The position numbers and the translations under genes are program-made. From Chrysochromulina tobinii (taxonomy: Eukaryota; Haptophyta; Prymnesiales; Chrysochromulinaceae), in contig JWZX01003398.1 of NCBI GenBank assembly GCA_001275005.1, positions 1 through 64,000 of the forward strand: 64,000 nt of DNA, given 5' to 3'. The notes under the pieces are model-generated. The model was not told the origin of the DNA. It saw only the letters and a program-made list of their open reading frames with translations, and did not search any database. Of the stretch, positions 22,377-32,501 are shown in pieces (the first letter of the stretch is position 1; every line of letters begins with the position of its first letter).

Positions 22377-24462
22377 ATGGCGGATAGGTCGGAGCCGACG
22401 AGCCGTACAGCTCCTAAGCAGCTAAAGAAAGCGCAAGATCAGAAGCAGGCGCTCGCATCGCTCTGGCTCGACTCATTGATGATGCCGGCGCAGCAACTCG
22501 CGCAGTGCCTGAGTGTGCACGCGCGGGTGCCGCTGCCAGGGGAGCGTACCGCCGTGCGTCCTGTCGTGCGAGTCCAGCTACGCGGAAGCAACGCCGCCCC
22601 TGCCGAGTTCACCGAGATCCTGCTTGCTGTCATGCACCTCCTCATCTACGACCACGATAAGTACGTACAGAAGGTGCAGTCGCTTCTGATGACCATCACT
22701 TCGATCAAGTCGGCCCAGACGCCCTGCGCTGCCCTGATCCTCCCAATGCTACGCATGCACGAGGACTTCCTTCGCAAGGTCGTCTCGGCTTGCTACTATT
22801 GGGTCGGCTCCAACCGGCAGCCACTCCTCGCGCTCAACATCCTCTCGAGCTTTGTGGTCCCAAGTACCTCTGTCGACCTGCCCGCGGCGCGCCAGACGTG
22901 CGCGCTCATCCGCGGGTGGCCGAAATTCTCGCTGCTCGTGCAGGCGTCGCTGCGGCTCGCTCAGGAGCCCGCTACGGCGCTCGTCCTCGGCCGCTTCTGG
23001 GACGCGGTGTTGGGCACTCCGCCACAGTCGGAGCCCGATAGCGCTGCGCTCGCGGATGCGTTGGGCGACCTTGCCAAATCGAGCGACCTCGAGGCGTCCC
23101 TGGATCTGCTGCTGCTCGGGCTGCAGACGCGAGCGCGCGAAGCTTCGATTATCTCGCGCTTTGGCGGCCTCGCCCCGCTCCTCAGGATCACAAGTGCTCT
23201 GCTCATGGCCGACAAGCTCCTTGCGGCCATCGCCGAGCGGGGCGCTCTCTGGTAGCGCGTGCCCTCGGAGTGCCCTCTGAGTGCCCTCGGAATGACCTCG
23301 GAGTGACCTCAATCTGACCTCGGAGTGACCTCGGAGTGACCTCAATCTGACCTCGGAGTGATCTCGGAGTGACCTCAATCTGACCTCGGAGTGATCTCGG
23401 AGTGACCTCAATCTGACCTCAATCTGACCTCCGGTGGCCATCGCACACTCTCAGGTACTTGGTGCACATGGTGGTGGCGATCATGGACGTGGCGGCCGAG
23501 GCAATGAGTGGTGGGTCGGCCAAGTGCACCTCGATGCACGACCTGTTAGCTGCTATGTCACTGGAGGTCATCGCCGTCTCCGTCACCTCAGCCGGCCTGC
23601 TGCCCCATTTCTTGAACCCGGGGGCCTCAGCAGCCGCGGGTGCGCCACCGGGCATGGAGCCTGCGTCTCTGGAGCGCCCTCTGCGCGTCCGGCTCGAGAA
23701 GCTGGTGGCTATCGCCATAGAGCGGCACGCGCAGCCATACCCGCTGCCGCCGCTCGCGCGCCTCCCTGACGCGGTGCGCCGCCTCTACAGCACCATGGAC
23801 CGATATGGAGGCACCCTGCTCATCGAGATGCTGCAGGCAAATGCGATGGATGAGGCCGGCGTTCGGGCGGTCAACCGCCATCTGCTCGTGCTTCCGGAAC
23901 TCGCGCCGGGAGCTGGCGATGGGCAGGTCCCAGAAAGGGGTGCGAGTCTCCGCTCGCTCTCGTTATCGCGGAGCGCCGTCCTGGGCGGCGCGCCTCGTGC
24001 GCGCGAGCTGCCGAGAGTGGAGGTGCTTCCCGCCGAGTTGACGCGCCATAGCACGTGCTATCCCGTGCTGCCGCCCAGCCAACGCTTCGAGCTGATCAAT
24101 GTCAACGTGGCCCAGAGGCATGCCTACGTACCCACGGTATCCATTGTTGGCAGCGGCAGAGGCGTCGGCGTCGGCGTCAGCGTCGGCGTCGGCGTCGGTG
24201 TCGGCAGCGGCGTCGGCAGCAGTGTGAGCGAGGGCGATGATGGCGAGCGCATCGGTCTAGTGGACGACGGCAATGACGTCGATCGGGACGGCACATTTCC
24301 TCCCGAGACCGAGCCAGATCGAGATCCAGATCGAGATCGAGATCGGGACGGCACACTTCCTCTCGAGCCCGAGCCGGATGGCCCTTGGCGGCCGGCTCCA
24401 TCGAAGGCCAACGGCAGCGGCAACACCGAGTCCATTAAGCTGGAAGGCGCTGACGACACCAT

Positions 24463-24504
<42 letters not shown>

Positions 24505-26631
24505 CCACCACCACAATCGTGGTGCCTCTGGTCAAGGGCGCGACGCGGCGTGGACAAGGGCCCTGCACGAGGCGATCATGAGCTTGCCACCGGCCGCGCC
24601 GGAGATCTTGCAACAGTTACCCTATCATCCGCCTCTCAGCAAGGTTGACCCGAGTGATGACAGCTCGGCTGATGACTTCTTGGGTGAGCGTGACGCTGTT
24701 TGGGTTGAGTGGATGAGGGCAGTGGGCACGGTTGGCGCCTCGACAGAGTTCAAGCCGCGTGGCTGGGTACTGCCTGCACGCTCGGCGTTGGATGCTGCCA
24801 ACAGGACAGCCGACCCAGCTCTTGACAAAACTGTCGACGCCGAGCCTGGGACTGCAAAGCCTACACCTCGCGCAAAGCGCGAGGACGGCGAGGGCAGTGA
24901 GACCAGTTCTCCACGCGGCGACATGGGTACGCTGATGGCCACGGATGACCTGCCGGGCATGCAAGTGCTCACCACGGCGCCCTCTTCCCCTTGTCCCACA
25001 GGCGCGGGTTCTCCTCTTGGCGACGATGCCGGCGGCGAGATGCTTGCGCACGACGGCGGGCTTGTGGGTACGAGAGTGAGCAAGGGCGAGGGCGATCGTC
25101 ACTTGGTGCTGCAGGAGCCAGTGGGAGAAGGCAGCGTCATCGTAGAGTACCACGGCGAGCTTGTCGTCGATTGCGACAGCATGGTACGCGCGCTCTCCAA
25201 ATACCACACCGTGTGGCCACCGCTGCTATACATCCTGCGGCTGGGCACCTCGTCGCTCGCCATGGATATCTCTCGTGTGGCGTCCCATGGCCGACTCGCC
25301 GAGCATTGTTCATGCAACCCTACGTGCGAGCTGCATGCTTGTCGTACTAGAGCGTCCGACGGCAGCTGGGTTCCGCGCCTCGTGCTGCTCGCGGGCCGTC
25401 CGCTTGCCTCCGGGCAGCTCGCTACCGTCGACTACACACGCTTCTCAATCTCGGGACGTGAGAGCCATGTGCATGCCGACTGGATTCTGCAGCTGCGCGC
25501 GACCACGCCGGCCGTACGCCGCTTTCCGCCGCCAACCGAAGCCTCCATCACCACGCTCGTCAACACGCATGCCGAGTTGAGCTCCTCGCTCGCGCGCCGG
25601 CACCACGCGATCGCCTCGGCGTGCAGCAGCGCGCAGGGCGGGCGGGGTGCAGCACCCCGTCAGCTGCCGCCGACGAGGCCGAGGGATCGCTCGAGGACGC
25701 GCCCAGCACGGCGCCCTCGGCATCCAGCACGACGCCCAGCACGGCGCCCAAGCTGCCTATCCAGGAGATGCCACCTGCCGAGCAGCAACGCGTGCTCGTG
25801 GGCATCCTCAAGCGGTTGCGCAAGGAGCCGTGCGACCTCCTCCACTGTCGCTTCCGCAAGAGCGAGCAGGCGAGCGAGAGGCGGCTGACCAAGGAGCTCG
25901 CCAAGGAGGCGGTGGGTCTCGAGGTGTCCAAGGCCGCCGTGGGCGCCGTGCTGGGCGGCGTGGGCGGGCGGGCAGCGAGCGGCGGACGTGGGCGTGGCCG
26001 CAGCGCACGGGGCAGGGGCGGCGGTCCATCCGCGGCGCAGCCGGCAGCATCGCTCGTCGGAGGGAGCTTTGACGAAGTGGACGAGATGACTCATGAGGCC
26101 GAGCGACCTGCATGCAATGAGGGAGGCGATCGCGAGCTGCATGCAATGAGGGAGGTGACTCATGAGGCCGAGCGACCCACCGGTCTCATCAGTACTCTCG
26201 GCTTCATGGAGCGACCCACCGGCCGCGGTCGAGGCTCTCGCGGCGGTGGCCGTGGGCCAATTGGTGGTCGTGGCACAGGTGGTGCCAAGAGGGAACGCGA
26301 CGCGGCGATGGGCGCTGGCAAGGACGGATACGACTGGAGGCAAGGATGGAAGCGCGTGGTCACGCTACCCGTGGGCAATTCGCCCCCCCCAGTGCCGACC
26401 GGTGTCCAGCCTGGCTGGCCTGCTGCCGAGCAGTCTGGATTTGCCCCAATGCAGACCGGCGACATGACGAGCGACGCGCGCGCACCGCAGCAGTTTCTGC
26501 CCATCGCCCCTTGGAACCGTCAAGCGGGCTACAGTGCAAGCGAGGATACCGGTACGGATCCGTCGGCCATGTATGTGGCCGATGACTCCATGGACAGCGA
26601 GCAGCAAGCCGGGGATCTCGCGGTTGACTGA
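22377..26631 (+). CDS. SET-domain protein (putative lysine methyltransferase)
   Basis: ATG 22377 (MADRSEPTSRTAPKQLKKAQ) opens exon 1 (to 23251). A 203-nt repeat-filled intron ends at 23454 and the phase is kept (GALW, then YLVHMVVAI). Roughly residues 830-965 form a SET domain: EGSVIVEYHGELVVD, LYILRLGTSSLAMDI, EHCSCNPTCELHAC (in place of the usual NHSC) and ATVDYTRF (the catalytic-tyrosine region). Upstream are low-complexity Val-Gly, Asp-Arg and poly-Gly tracts. Near 25647 the coding frame changes. A 17-nt gt...ag segment (25647-25663) would fix it, but so would an indel error. The downstream frame (LRKEPCDLLHCRFRKSEQAS, then Gly/Arg-rich repeats) runs to 26631. Overall it looks like a chromatin protein with an RGG-type tail. 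The degenerate NHSC motif leaves catalysis uncertain. Confidence 0.8.
23252..23454 (+). repeat. intron 1 of the SET gene, filled with short tandem repeats
   Basis: The intron runs from gtagcgcg to cactctcag. Its interior is built from copies of tgacctcggag and tgacctcaatc in irregular alternation. The exon after it also starts GTA, as does the intron, but the match is only three bases, so a duplication origin is not demonstrated here. Confidence 0.8.
26086..26154 (+). mobile_element. introner-like insertion, reverse orientation, in frame
   Basis: Twenty-three bases starting rtgactcatgaggccgagcg occur at 26086 and again at 26155. Between them lies a core holding two copies of ctgcatgcaatgagggag, the reverse complement of the intron end seen in CLPTM1. 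The offset is 69 bp (a multiple of three) with no stop, so it can be translated. The first copy begins AT where the second begins GT, so a former 5' splice site may have been lost. Confidence 0.65.
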
Positions 26632-27115
26632 ACGCAGTCGCCGCGACATTGCGGAAAAGGCCGGCGAGATGAGAGAACTGCCAGAAGGTTCCAACGGGGG
26701 GTGACGTGTGAGGAAAGGCGTGTGTCAGTGCGCGCGCGCCGGCTGCCGCGCTTGACGCAGAGCTGTTTCAGACATCAGAGAGCGGAGTGACAAGTTCAGA
26801 CATCAGAGAGCGTGACGAGTCGAGTTCAGACACGAGAGCGTATACACGCAGAGGAGAATGAGCGCAGACCGCGAGCACGCCGGACGATCAGCGGTCTGTC
26901 CGAAAGGTTGAGTCTTGAGTTAATCAATCGTGTGCCCCTGACCCAGCACATACAGGTTGCACGACAGCTGACGCGGACACCCAGTTCCGGAAGACGTCGC
27001 ACGCCGTCCTCGGACCGGCGTCTAAGCTCTAACGGTCCTCAGAAACAATTGGGTTTTCCCGACGGGCCGCGCGTGTGCCGACTGCCGTGTCGCTGTCGGG
27101 TGCCGGGTGGTGTGT
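26632..27115. other. convergent intergenic region
   Basis: This 484-bp gap lies between the SET gene (+) and the sulfatase (-). The segment ttcagacatcagagagcg is duplicated at about 26767 and 26796, with a third, partial copy. No gene is recognised. Confidence 0.5.
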
Positions 27116-28815
27116 TCACGCCTCCACCGTGGCTGCACTTGGCAGAGCGCTCGCCGTGGCGCGCCAGCCAGCCTTGAGCTGCTCAAAGTGCATCTTTACC
27201 TTCTGCTGCATCCCGTCGTGATAGGCCAAGTTGCGGTTCTCGAGCGGATCCGCCGTCAAATTGTAGAGCTCAAAGCCACAATCTTTCTGTTCCATGGTCC
27301 ATGTCGTCTCGTTCCTGATGCCATCGAAGTCGACCCACGCGGTGAAGCGCACCTCGACGAGGCGCATCGAGTAGCCCATGATCTTGGGCGGGCTCCCCTT
27401 CCGCGGATACTGTGAGTAGCTTGCATTCTTCCATGCGCGCGTCGGGTTTTTGATGAGGGGCATCATGGAAGTGCCTTCAGTGCAGAGCGCCGTCTTCCAC
27501 GGCTTTGCAACCGGGCACACAGGAACCGGCGGGAGACCGGCGGCTTCGATGAGCGTCGCCATGATGTCCACGTGCTCGACGAGGGCATGCGAGACGAGCC
27601 CGCCATCCGTCAGCCCGGGGATACGCAGAAGCACGGGCGCCAGGGTATCCTCCTGAAAATTGGTATGCTTTGCCCAGGCGCCATGGTGCCCCAGCTTCCA
27701 CCCATGATCGCCCCAGAAGATGACGATGGTCGAATTCCAGAGGCCTAGCACCTGATGATGGAAGCAATCAGTGGTCATCATTGGTCATCATTGGTCATCA
27801 GCACACAGCGCTCGATGGTCGAAATCCAGAGGCATAGCACCTTGAGCTCGTTGAGCAGTGCGCCCATGTTGCTATCCGTGAAGCTCAACGCCGCTTGGTA
27901 CGCCCGCACCAGCTCGAGGGCTTTCCAGTCGGGGAGAGTCTCATTGATGGCGCCGGTGAAGCCCAGGGCGGCGACGTCGCTGTAGCTTTGGAGCTCCTCA
28001 GATGCGTAAGCGACCGCAGGCATGTCCCAGGGCGCGTACGGGTTAGGCGCGAGCTGCGTATCCGCTGCGGGGTAAAGGTCGAAGAAGCTCGACGGCGCGA
28101 CAAAGGGCAGATGTGGCTTGCGAAGCCCCACCGCCAAGAAAAACGGCTGTGGGGTCTCGCCGTTAACGAGCGCAGAGCGTTGGGCAGCCGCGAGACGGCG
28201 CATCCACATGAGACCGTGCTCACGGACTTGCGAGTCCTGGCACAGGCCGACCACACTCTCGTTGACAGACCTCCAAGAGAGCCCTGACCCTTGCTCCGAA
28301 GCTTGCAGCTCCGAGATGTCGCCCTCGTGCCATGGCCAGAAATCGGCTTTCGGTTGACACTGGCCGGGTCCGTCGTCCTGGCCCAAGAACCAACCGTCCT
28401 TGCCCGTGGTCGTGCCGTTGAAGTCGGTCCACGAATTCGGGTCATCATAATAGGATGCGTGGCCATCGTGAAAGATCTTGCCCATGCCCACCGTGATGTA
28501 ACCGGCCGCCGTGAAAATACCGGGGATCGTGATGCAGTCGGCGCATCCCACCTCACGCGTGTTATCATACAGGTTGTAGACGTGCGTCGTATCCGGGCGG
28601 CGACCATAGAGGACGCTCGTGCGGCTGGGCGAGCACACAGCTTGCTGCACGTGCGAGTTTGTCAGAAGGATCGCGTCATCCATGAATTTGTCAAGGTTTG
28701 GCGTCATCATGTACTTGTACTTGAGCGTCTGTGGCTCTGGCCAGCGGTTGATCATCGGCCGCAGGTCGTCGTTGGGGATGAAGAGCACGTTCGGCCGCGT
28801 CGCGATCGACATCAT
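27116..28815 (-). CDS. formylglycine-dependent sulfatase, iduronate-2-sulfatase-like
   Basis: Exons 28815-27841 and 27751-27116 join in phase to 536 residues. The metal-binding aspartates are in FIPNDD (residues 16-17). The catalytic cysteine to be converted to formylglycine is Cys61 in CSPSRTSVLYGRRP, a perfect C-x-P-S-R signature. FFLAVGLRKPHLPFVAP and IVIFWGDHGWKLGHHGAWAKH are the other sulfatase blocks. The order matches alkaline-phosphatase-fold sulfatases of the iduronate-sulfatase group, which remove sulfate esters from polysaccharides. The first residues (MMSIATRPNVLF) lie only a few residues before the catalytic core, and no signal peptide is seen although these enzymes normally need one. 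A foldback element starts 7 bp upstream of the ATG and may have replaced or hidden the true first exon. Confidence 0.93.
27752..27840 (-). mobile_element. introner-like intron of the sulfatase
   Basis: The intron's first 28 nt (starting gtgctatgcctctggatttc) match 26 of the first 28 nt of the next exon (gtgctaggcctctggaattc). After the copy come three gatgacc-type decamers and the end ctgattgcttccatcatcag. Removing 89 nt joins LNELK to VLGLWNSTIVIFW, the expected sulfatase sequence. Confidence 0.9.
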
Positions 28816-28821
28816 GATCGT

Positions 28822-29147
28822 TACCGGTAAAAAAACACCGGGGGAGCCGGGACACTTCGGACACGGCACAAACACGGGACACACGGACAGCCGACCCTCA
28901 CAACCATCCCAACCCACCAACGCACCCGCGCGACCGCGAGACGACCGAAGTGGGTTCGAGTGAAGCACCACTCCGACCCACCCCCCTTTTATTACCGCTT
29001 CGGTCGTCGCGCTGACGAGTGACGTGCGGGGTGTGTGTTGTTGGTGGGTTTGGTTGGTTGTGAGATTCGTCTGTGTGCCTTTGTGCGTCCGCGTGTTCCG
29101 TGTGTCTCGTGTGTGTCCCGGCTCCCCCCGGTGTCTTTTTACCGGTA
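28822..29147. mobile_element. foldback (inverted-repeat) element at the sulfatase promoter
   Basis: The left arm starts taccggtaaaaaaacaccgg, then gagccgggacac and ctcacaacca...cccaaccc, and ends near gacgaccgaag. The right arm, read on the other strand, gives taccggtaaaaagacaccgg, gagccgggacac, ctcacaaccaaccaaaccca and gacgaccgaag in the same order. Arms of about 150 bp meet near 28985. There is no coding capacity. It resembles a MITE or a foldback element between two divergent genes. Confidence 0.8.
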
Positions 29148-29201
29148 CGGTGCCGGGCAATACTCCGTTGTGTTGAGCATCAGAATTGACGAGCATCAGA
29201 A

Positions 29202-29390
29202 ATGAAAGGCTCCTCTCCCGAGGACAACGTCAAGCAGGCATTCGTCGCTGTTTTCATCTGTCTGCTTTTATCAGTAGTAGCTGCGCTCATCACTGATATT
29301 CGTCTCCAGCACCGATACCGAGGGTCCTCATTTCGTCAGCTCTCCGACCGCGAGCGCTACCTCATCCTCTCCACGGCAGTTGCTTCTTGA
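29202..29390 (+). CDS. possible membrane-anchor leader of the esterase-like gene
   Basis: ATG 29202 opens 62 codons with a single transmembrane helix (VAVFICLLLSVVAALI) followed by basic residues, typical of a type II membrane anchor. It ends with TGA at 29388-29390 and is in the same frame as the esterase-like region that begins at 29394. The two may be one type II protein interrupted by a stop, a recent mutation or a sequence error. No intron that removes the stop and keeps the GYS motif was found. Confidence 0.5.
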   Translation: MKGSSPEDNVKQAFVAVFICLLLSVVAALITDIRLQHRYRGSSFRQLSDRERYLILSTAVAS

Positions 29391-29393
29391 TCG

Positions 29394-30506
29394 ATGGCAC
29401 TGCCACCGTCGCCGTCATGGGTGCCACCAATTTGCCTCGATGGGTCCCACCTCTTCTTCTTTGGTTACAGTGAAGTTGGTCGGCACGTCACATGGATTCG
29501 TGAGCAGCTTGATTGCCTGCCATCATGCTCGCAGCAGTGCACTTCGAGTGGCAGCAAGCTTGCTGCTGGATCACACATTGGAAGCTGCAAACGCTTCAAC
29601 CTGACCGTCTCCAGCGTCACGCCAATGTGCTTCCAGGCCGGTGCTAAAAGTCGATTTACGAGAGAGGCGAAGGGTATGCTCAACATGTCGTCCAGGGATC
29701 TTAAGCACGAGGCCATTCGCCTCAGCGTTACAGCTGCCTTCACCGAGTTACGAGATGGGCTCTGCCGCGAAAATCGTTACGGCGGCATGGGCGGAATCAA
29801 CGCGTCGTGCATGCATGCGAGCTCCAAATTCAACATGAACTACAGGTGGAAAACTTTCCAGAGCGACGGATACGATGCCGGAGACCAAGCCCGCGTCCTC
29901 GAGGCGGCCAGGCGCGGAGGCCCAGTCATCGTCATCCTAGAAGGCGGCGGTCCACACCACTTTGCCAAGTTTCCAGAGCATCACCGAGTCAGGACAGGAA
30001 AAACAAAGCAGACCCTTTTCACCGCTGTAGAAGACGACTGGAGAATGCCACAAACATGGGTTGACGACTACATGATAGGGACTAAGGCGCTGCTGAGGCG
30101 CCATGCCACTGCGTACCCTTCCAATGTTTGTGTCCTGTGGAAGACGATGCACATCGGTCCACGCTCCAACAACACAAGCACCCACCACCCGAGTGTCGTC
30201 AACGGACTCCATCACTGGCTCAACCGTTTGGCGATCGCTGCAGCGCAAGATGCCAGGGTAGGGATTCTCGACCTTTCAGACCTGACCATGACCATGACGG
30301 CTACACCCAAGCTCACAGGTGCCCATGCGGCCGTGTCAGCTGAGGGCGATCCATACCATGGCTTTCCCCAAGGGGTGTTGGTTCCGGAGCTCTTGCAACG
30401 AGCCTGCACAAGGTGCAGTCTTTCAGTTCATCGCCCATCTGGGTCTCCAATGGTCTTGCCCAAGGATGTGATTCCATCTCAATGTGGAACTGCACCTGGT
30501 ACATGA
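29394..30506 (+). CDS. SGNH / PC-esterase-like protein
   Basis: This frame of 370 codons (ATG 29394) has the layout of trichome-birefringence/NXPE-type PC-esterases, which acylate or deacylate polysaccharides in the Golgi. It has an N-terminal LFFFGYSEVGRH in the place of the G-D-S nucleophile block, VIVILEGGGPHHF as the middle glycine block, NVCVLWKTMHIGP as the next strand, and GDPYHGFP as the C-terminal D-x-x-H catalytic pair. Asp of GDS is replaced by Tyr, but the serine is kept. Cysteines are frequent, as in lumenal proteins. It is divergent from the sulfatase across the foldback element. Family assignment is moderate and rests on motif order only. Confidence 0.6.
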   Translation: MALPPSPSWVPPICLDGSHLFFFGYSEVGRHVTWIREQLDCLPSCSQQCTSSGSKLAAGSHIGSCKRFNLTVSSVTPMCFQAGAKSRFTREAKGMLNMSSRDLKHEAIRLSVTAAFTELRDGLCRENRYGGMGGINASCMHASSKFNMNYRWKTFQSDGYDAGDQARVLEAARRGGPVIVILEGGGPHHFAKFPEHHRVRTGKTKQTLFTAVEDDWRMPQTWVDDYMIGTKALLRRHATAYPSNVCVLWKTMHIGPRSNNTSTHHPSVVNGLHHWLNRLAIAAAQDARVGILDLSDLTMTMTATPKLTGAHAAVSAEGDPYHGFPQGVLVPELLQRACTRCSLSVHRPSGSPMVLPKDVIPSQCGTAPGT

Positions 30507-30685
30507 GTGTGCGAGCGTTAGTTCACATAAAATACGAACACGCGGTCACGACGTCGCTCCGGAAACACCCTCAAACCAATACCTTTCACTTGCATGGTTG
30601 CTCGGCTTGGTTGCTTCGGGACCTCTCGAGAGACAAGAACTTAATTAGCTGGGGGGCGCGAGTTTGAGCTGACCTTCGCCTCGTA

Positions 30686-30716
30686 GTTGACTTGACTTGA
30701 CTTGACTTGACTTGCA
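30686..30716 (+). promoter_or_regulatory. (TTGAC)n repeat upstream of HflX
   Basis: Five or more perfect ttgac pentamers lie about 51-81 bp before the HflX ATG. They have the same sequence and orientation as the repeats before GST-HINT and CLPTM1. Confidence 0.4.
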
Positions 30717-30766
30717 CGACTGTGAACTCGTCGCTTCGGAGCTCGAGAACACAGTCGAGAGAAAGA

Positions 30767-32501
30767 ATGATGGGTCACGCTCAGTTGCTGAGCCTGTGGC
30801 TGCTGCCCACCACGGCACTTCATTTTGCCGTGCCCGGCCGAAGCGGCTGCAGCGGCTGCAGCGGCTGTATCATCCGTCGTCGCTCGCCGCCAGCCGCCAT
30901 GGCCGCCTTTGGCGCAGAGACCATCAACGTGGAGCCCGGTGCGAAGTGCTATCTCGTCGGCGCAGTAGTCAAACGCGACCGATACAAGACGCTAGTCAAT
31001 TCGTGGGGTATCGATGACTCCCTTGATGAGCTGCAGCGGCTCTGCGAGACGGCGGGTCTCGAGGTGCTTGGCCGCGACTACCAAACGCTTCAGCACCCGT
31101 CACCTTCGACCTTCATTGGGCAAGGCAAGCTCGACGAGATCGCGGCTTTGGTGAAATCGATGCGCGTGAGCACAGTCATCTTCGACGAGGAGCTCACGCC
31201 GGCCCAGGGCCGTAACATCCAGAACGTGCTCATCGAGGCATGCGGCGAGCAGGTGCAGGTCCTCGATCGGACAATGCTCATCCTCGTCATCTTTTCGCAG
31301 CGCGCGCGCACGAGCGAGGCCAAGCTGCAAGTGGCTGCGGCGCAGATGAAGTACATGCTGCCGCGTCTCAAGTTCTTCCTCACGCAAGGTGCGGGTATGG
31401 ATGCCAAGGGTGGCAGCGGCGGCGGCATGTTCCTCAAGGGCTCCGGTGAGACCCAACTTGAGGAGGATCGCCGACTCTTTCGCAAGCAGCTCGGCAAGAT
31501 TGAGGACGATCTGGCGGCGGTGCAGGCGCAGCGCGACATGCTGCGCGCCAAGCGGCGCGAGGGCGATCGGCGCCCCGTCGTCGCCATCGTTGGGTACACG
31601 AACGCAGGCAAGTCCACGCTGCTCAACACCCTCTGTGGCTCCTCGGAGGTGTATGCGGACGATTTGCTGTTTGCGACGCTCGACCCGACGAGCAGACTAC
31701 ACGCGCTGCCCGGCGGCAAGGAGGTGCTGCTCACGGACACGGTCGGCTTCATCCAGAAGCTGCCCACCAAGCTCGTCGCCGCCTTCCGCGCCACGCTCGA
31801 TGAGCTTGTCGATGCCACCTTGCTCGTGCACGTGGTCGACGCCTCCTCAGAGATCGCCGTACAGCAGGTGCGCTCTGTCCAGGGCATCGTCAAAGAGCTC
31901 GAGGCGAGCGGCAAGCCACAGATCCTCGTGCTCAACAAGGCTGATGCCGTCGGTGCCGACCCGACGCTGGCGGCTCGTGCTGCGTCGACCGACTGGCTCC
32001 ACCTGGACGGCGACGTGACGCCGTGCGCGGTGCTCGCCATCCCGCTGAGTGCCTCTGATGACACTGCGGGTGCTCGCCATCCTGCTGAGTGCCTCTGATG
32101 ACACTGCAGGTGCTCGCCATCCTGCTGAGTGCCTCTGATGACACTGCAGGTGCTCGCCATCCCGCTGAGTGCCTCTGATGACACTGCAGGTGCTCGCCAT
32201 CTCGGCCCGCGATGGACGAAACCTCGATAAGCTCCGGAAGGAGATCGAGGCGGTTCTCGTGCGGATGTCCATCCAGGTCGAGTGCGTTCTCCCCTATGCC
32301 GAGGCCGCGCTCCTCGCCGAGGTCCATAAGACAGGCACCATCAGTACAGAGGAGTACGTGGATAAAGGCACGCGTCTCGTAGCCGCCGTGCCACTCTCAC
32401 TACGGAACCGCCTCGAGAAGGCATGCGTCACCGCCGCGACGCCCTTCAGCGCCGCGGACGTTACGGCCAAGGAACCGGTCAAGAGCCCTTCGGCACCTTG
32501 A
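30767..32501 (+). CDS. hflX: HflX-type ribosome-associated GTPase, probably plastid
   Basis: Exons 30767-32029 and 32190-32501 join in phase 0 to 524 residues. The N-terminus (two ATGs, then a hydrophobic stretch with repeated SGCSGC) is consistent with an organelle presequence. The HflX N-terminal domain follows (STFIGQGKLDEI, VIFDEELTPAQGRN), then the glycine-rich GETQLEEDRRLFRKQL. The G domain has G1 GYTNAGKST near residue 275, G3 DTVGFIQKLP and G4 NKAD. The segment DATLLVHVVDAS is also typical. After the intron, VLAISARDG supplies the G5-like SA motif. HflX splits stalled or stressed ribosomes. The bacterial-type sequence fits the plastid ancestor. The only intron is a tandem array of 40-bp units. 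Confidence 0.93.
32030..32189 (+). mobile_element. HflX intron made of four 40-bp GT-starting units
   Basis: Units occupy 32030-32069, 32070-32109, 32110-32149 and 32150-32189. Each starts gtgctcgccatc and three end ctgcag (the first ends ctgcgg). The next exon also starts gtgctcgccatc. Each unit is thus 12 bp of exon copy plus a 28-bp core containing cctctgatgacac, which resembles the cores of the other introner-like introns. Full removal gives CAVLAISARD. Confidence 0.88.

Noticed and set aside
29388-29390. Selenocysteine reading of the TGA
   Set aside because: No catalytic context around the codon and no hairpin of SECIS type recognised downstream by eye.
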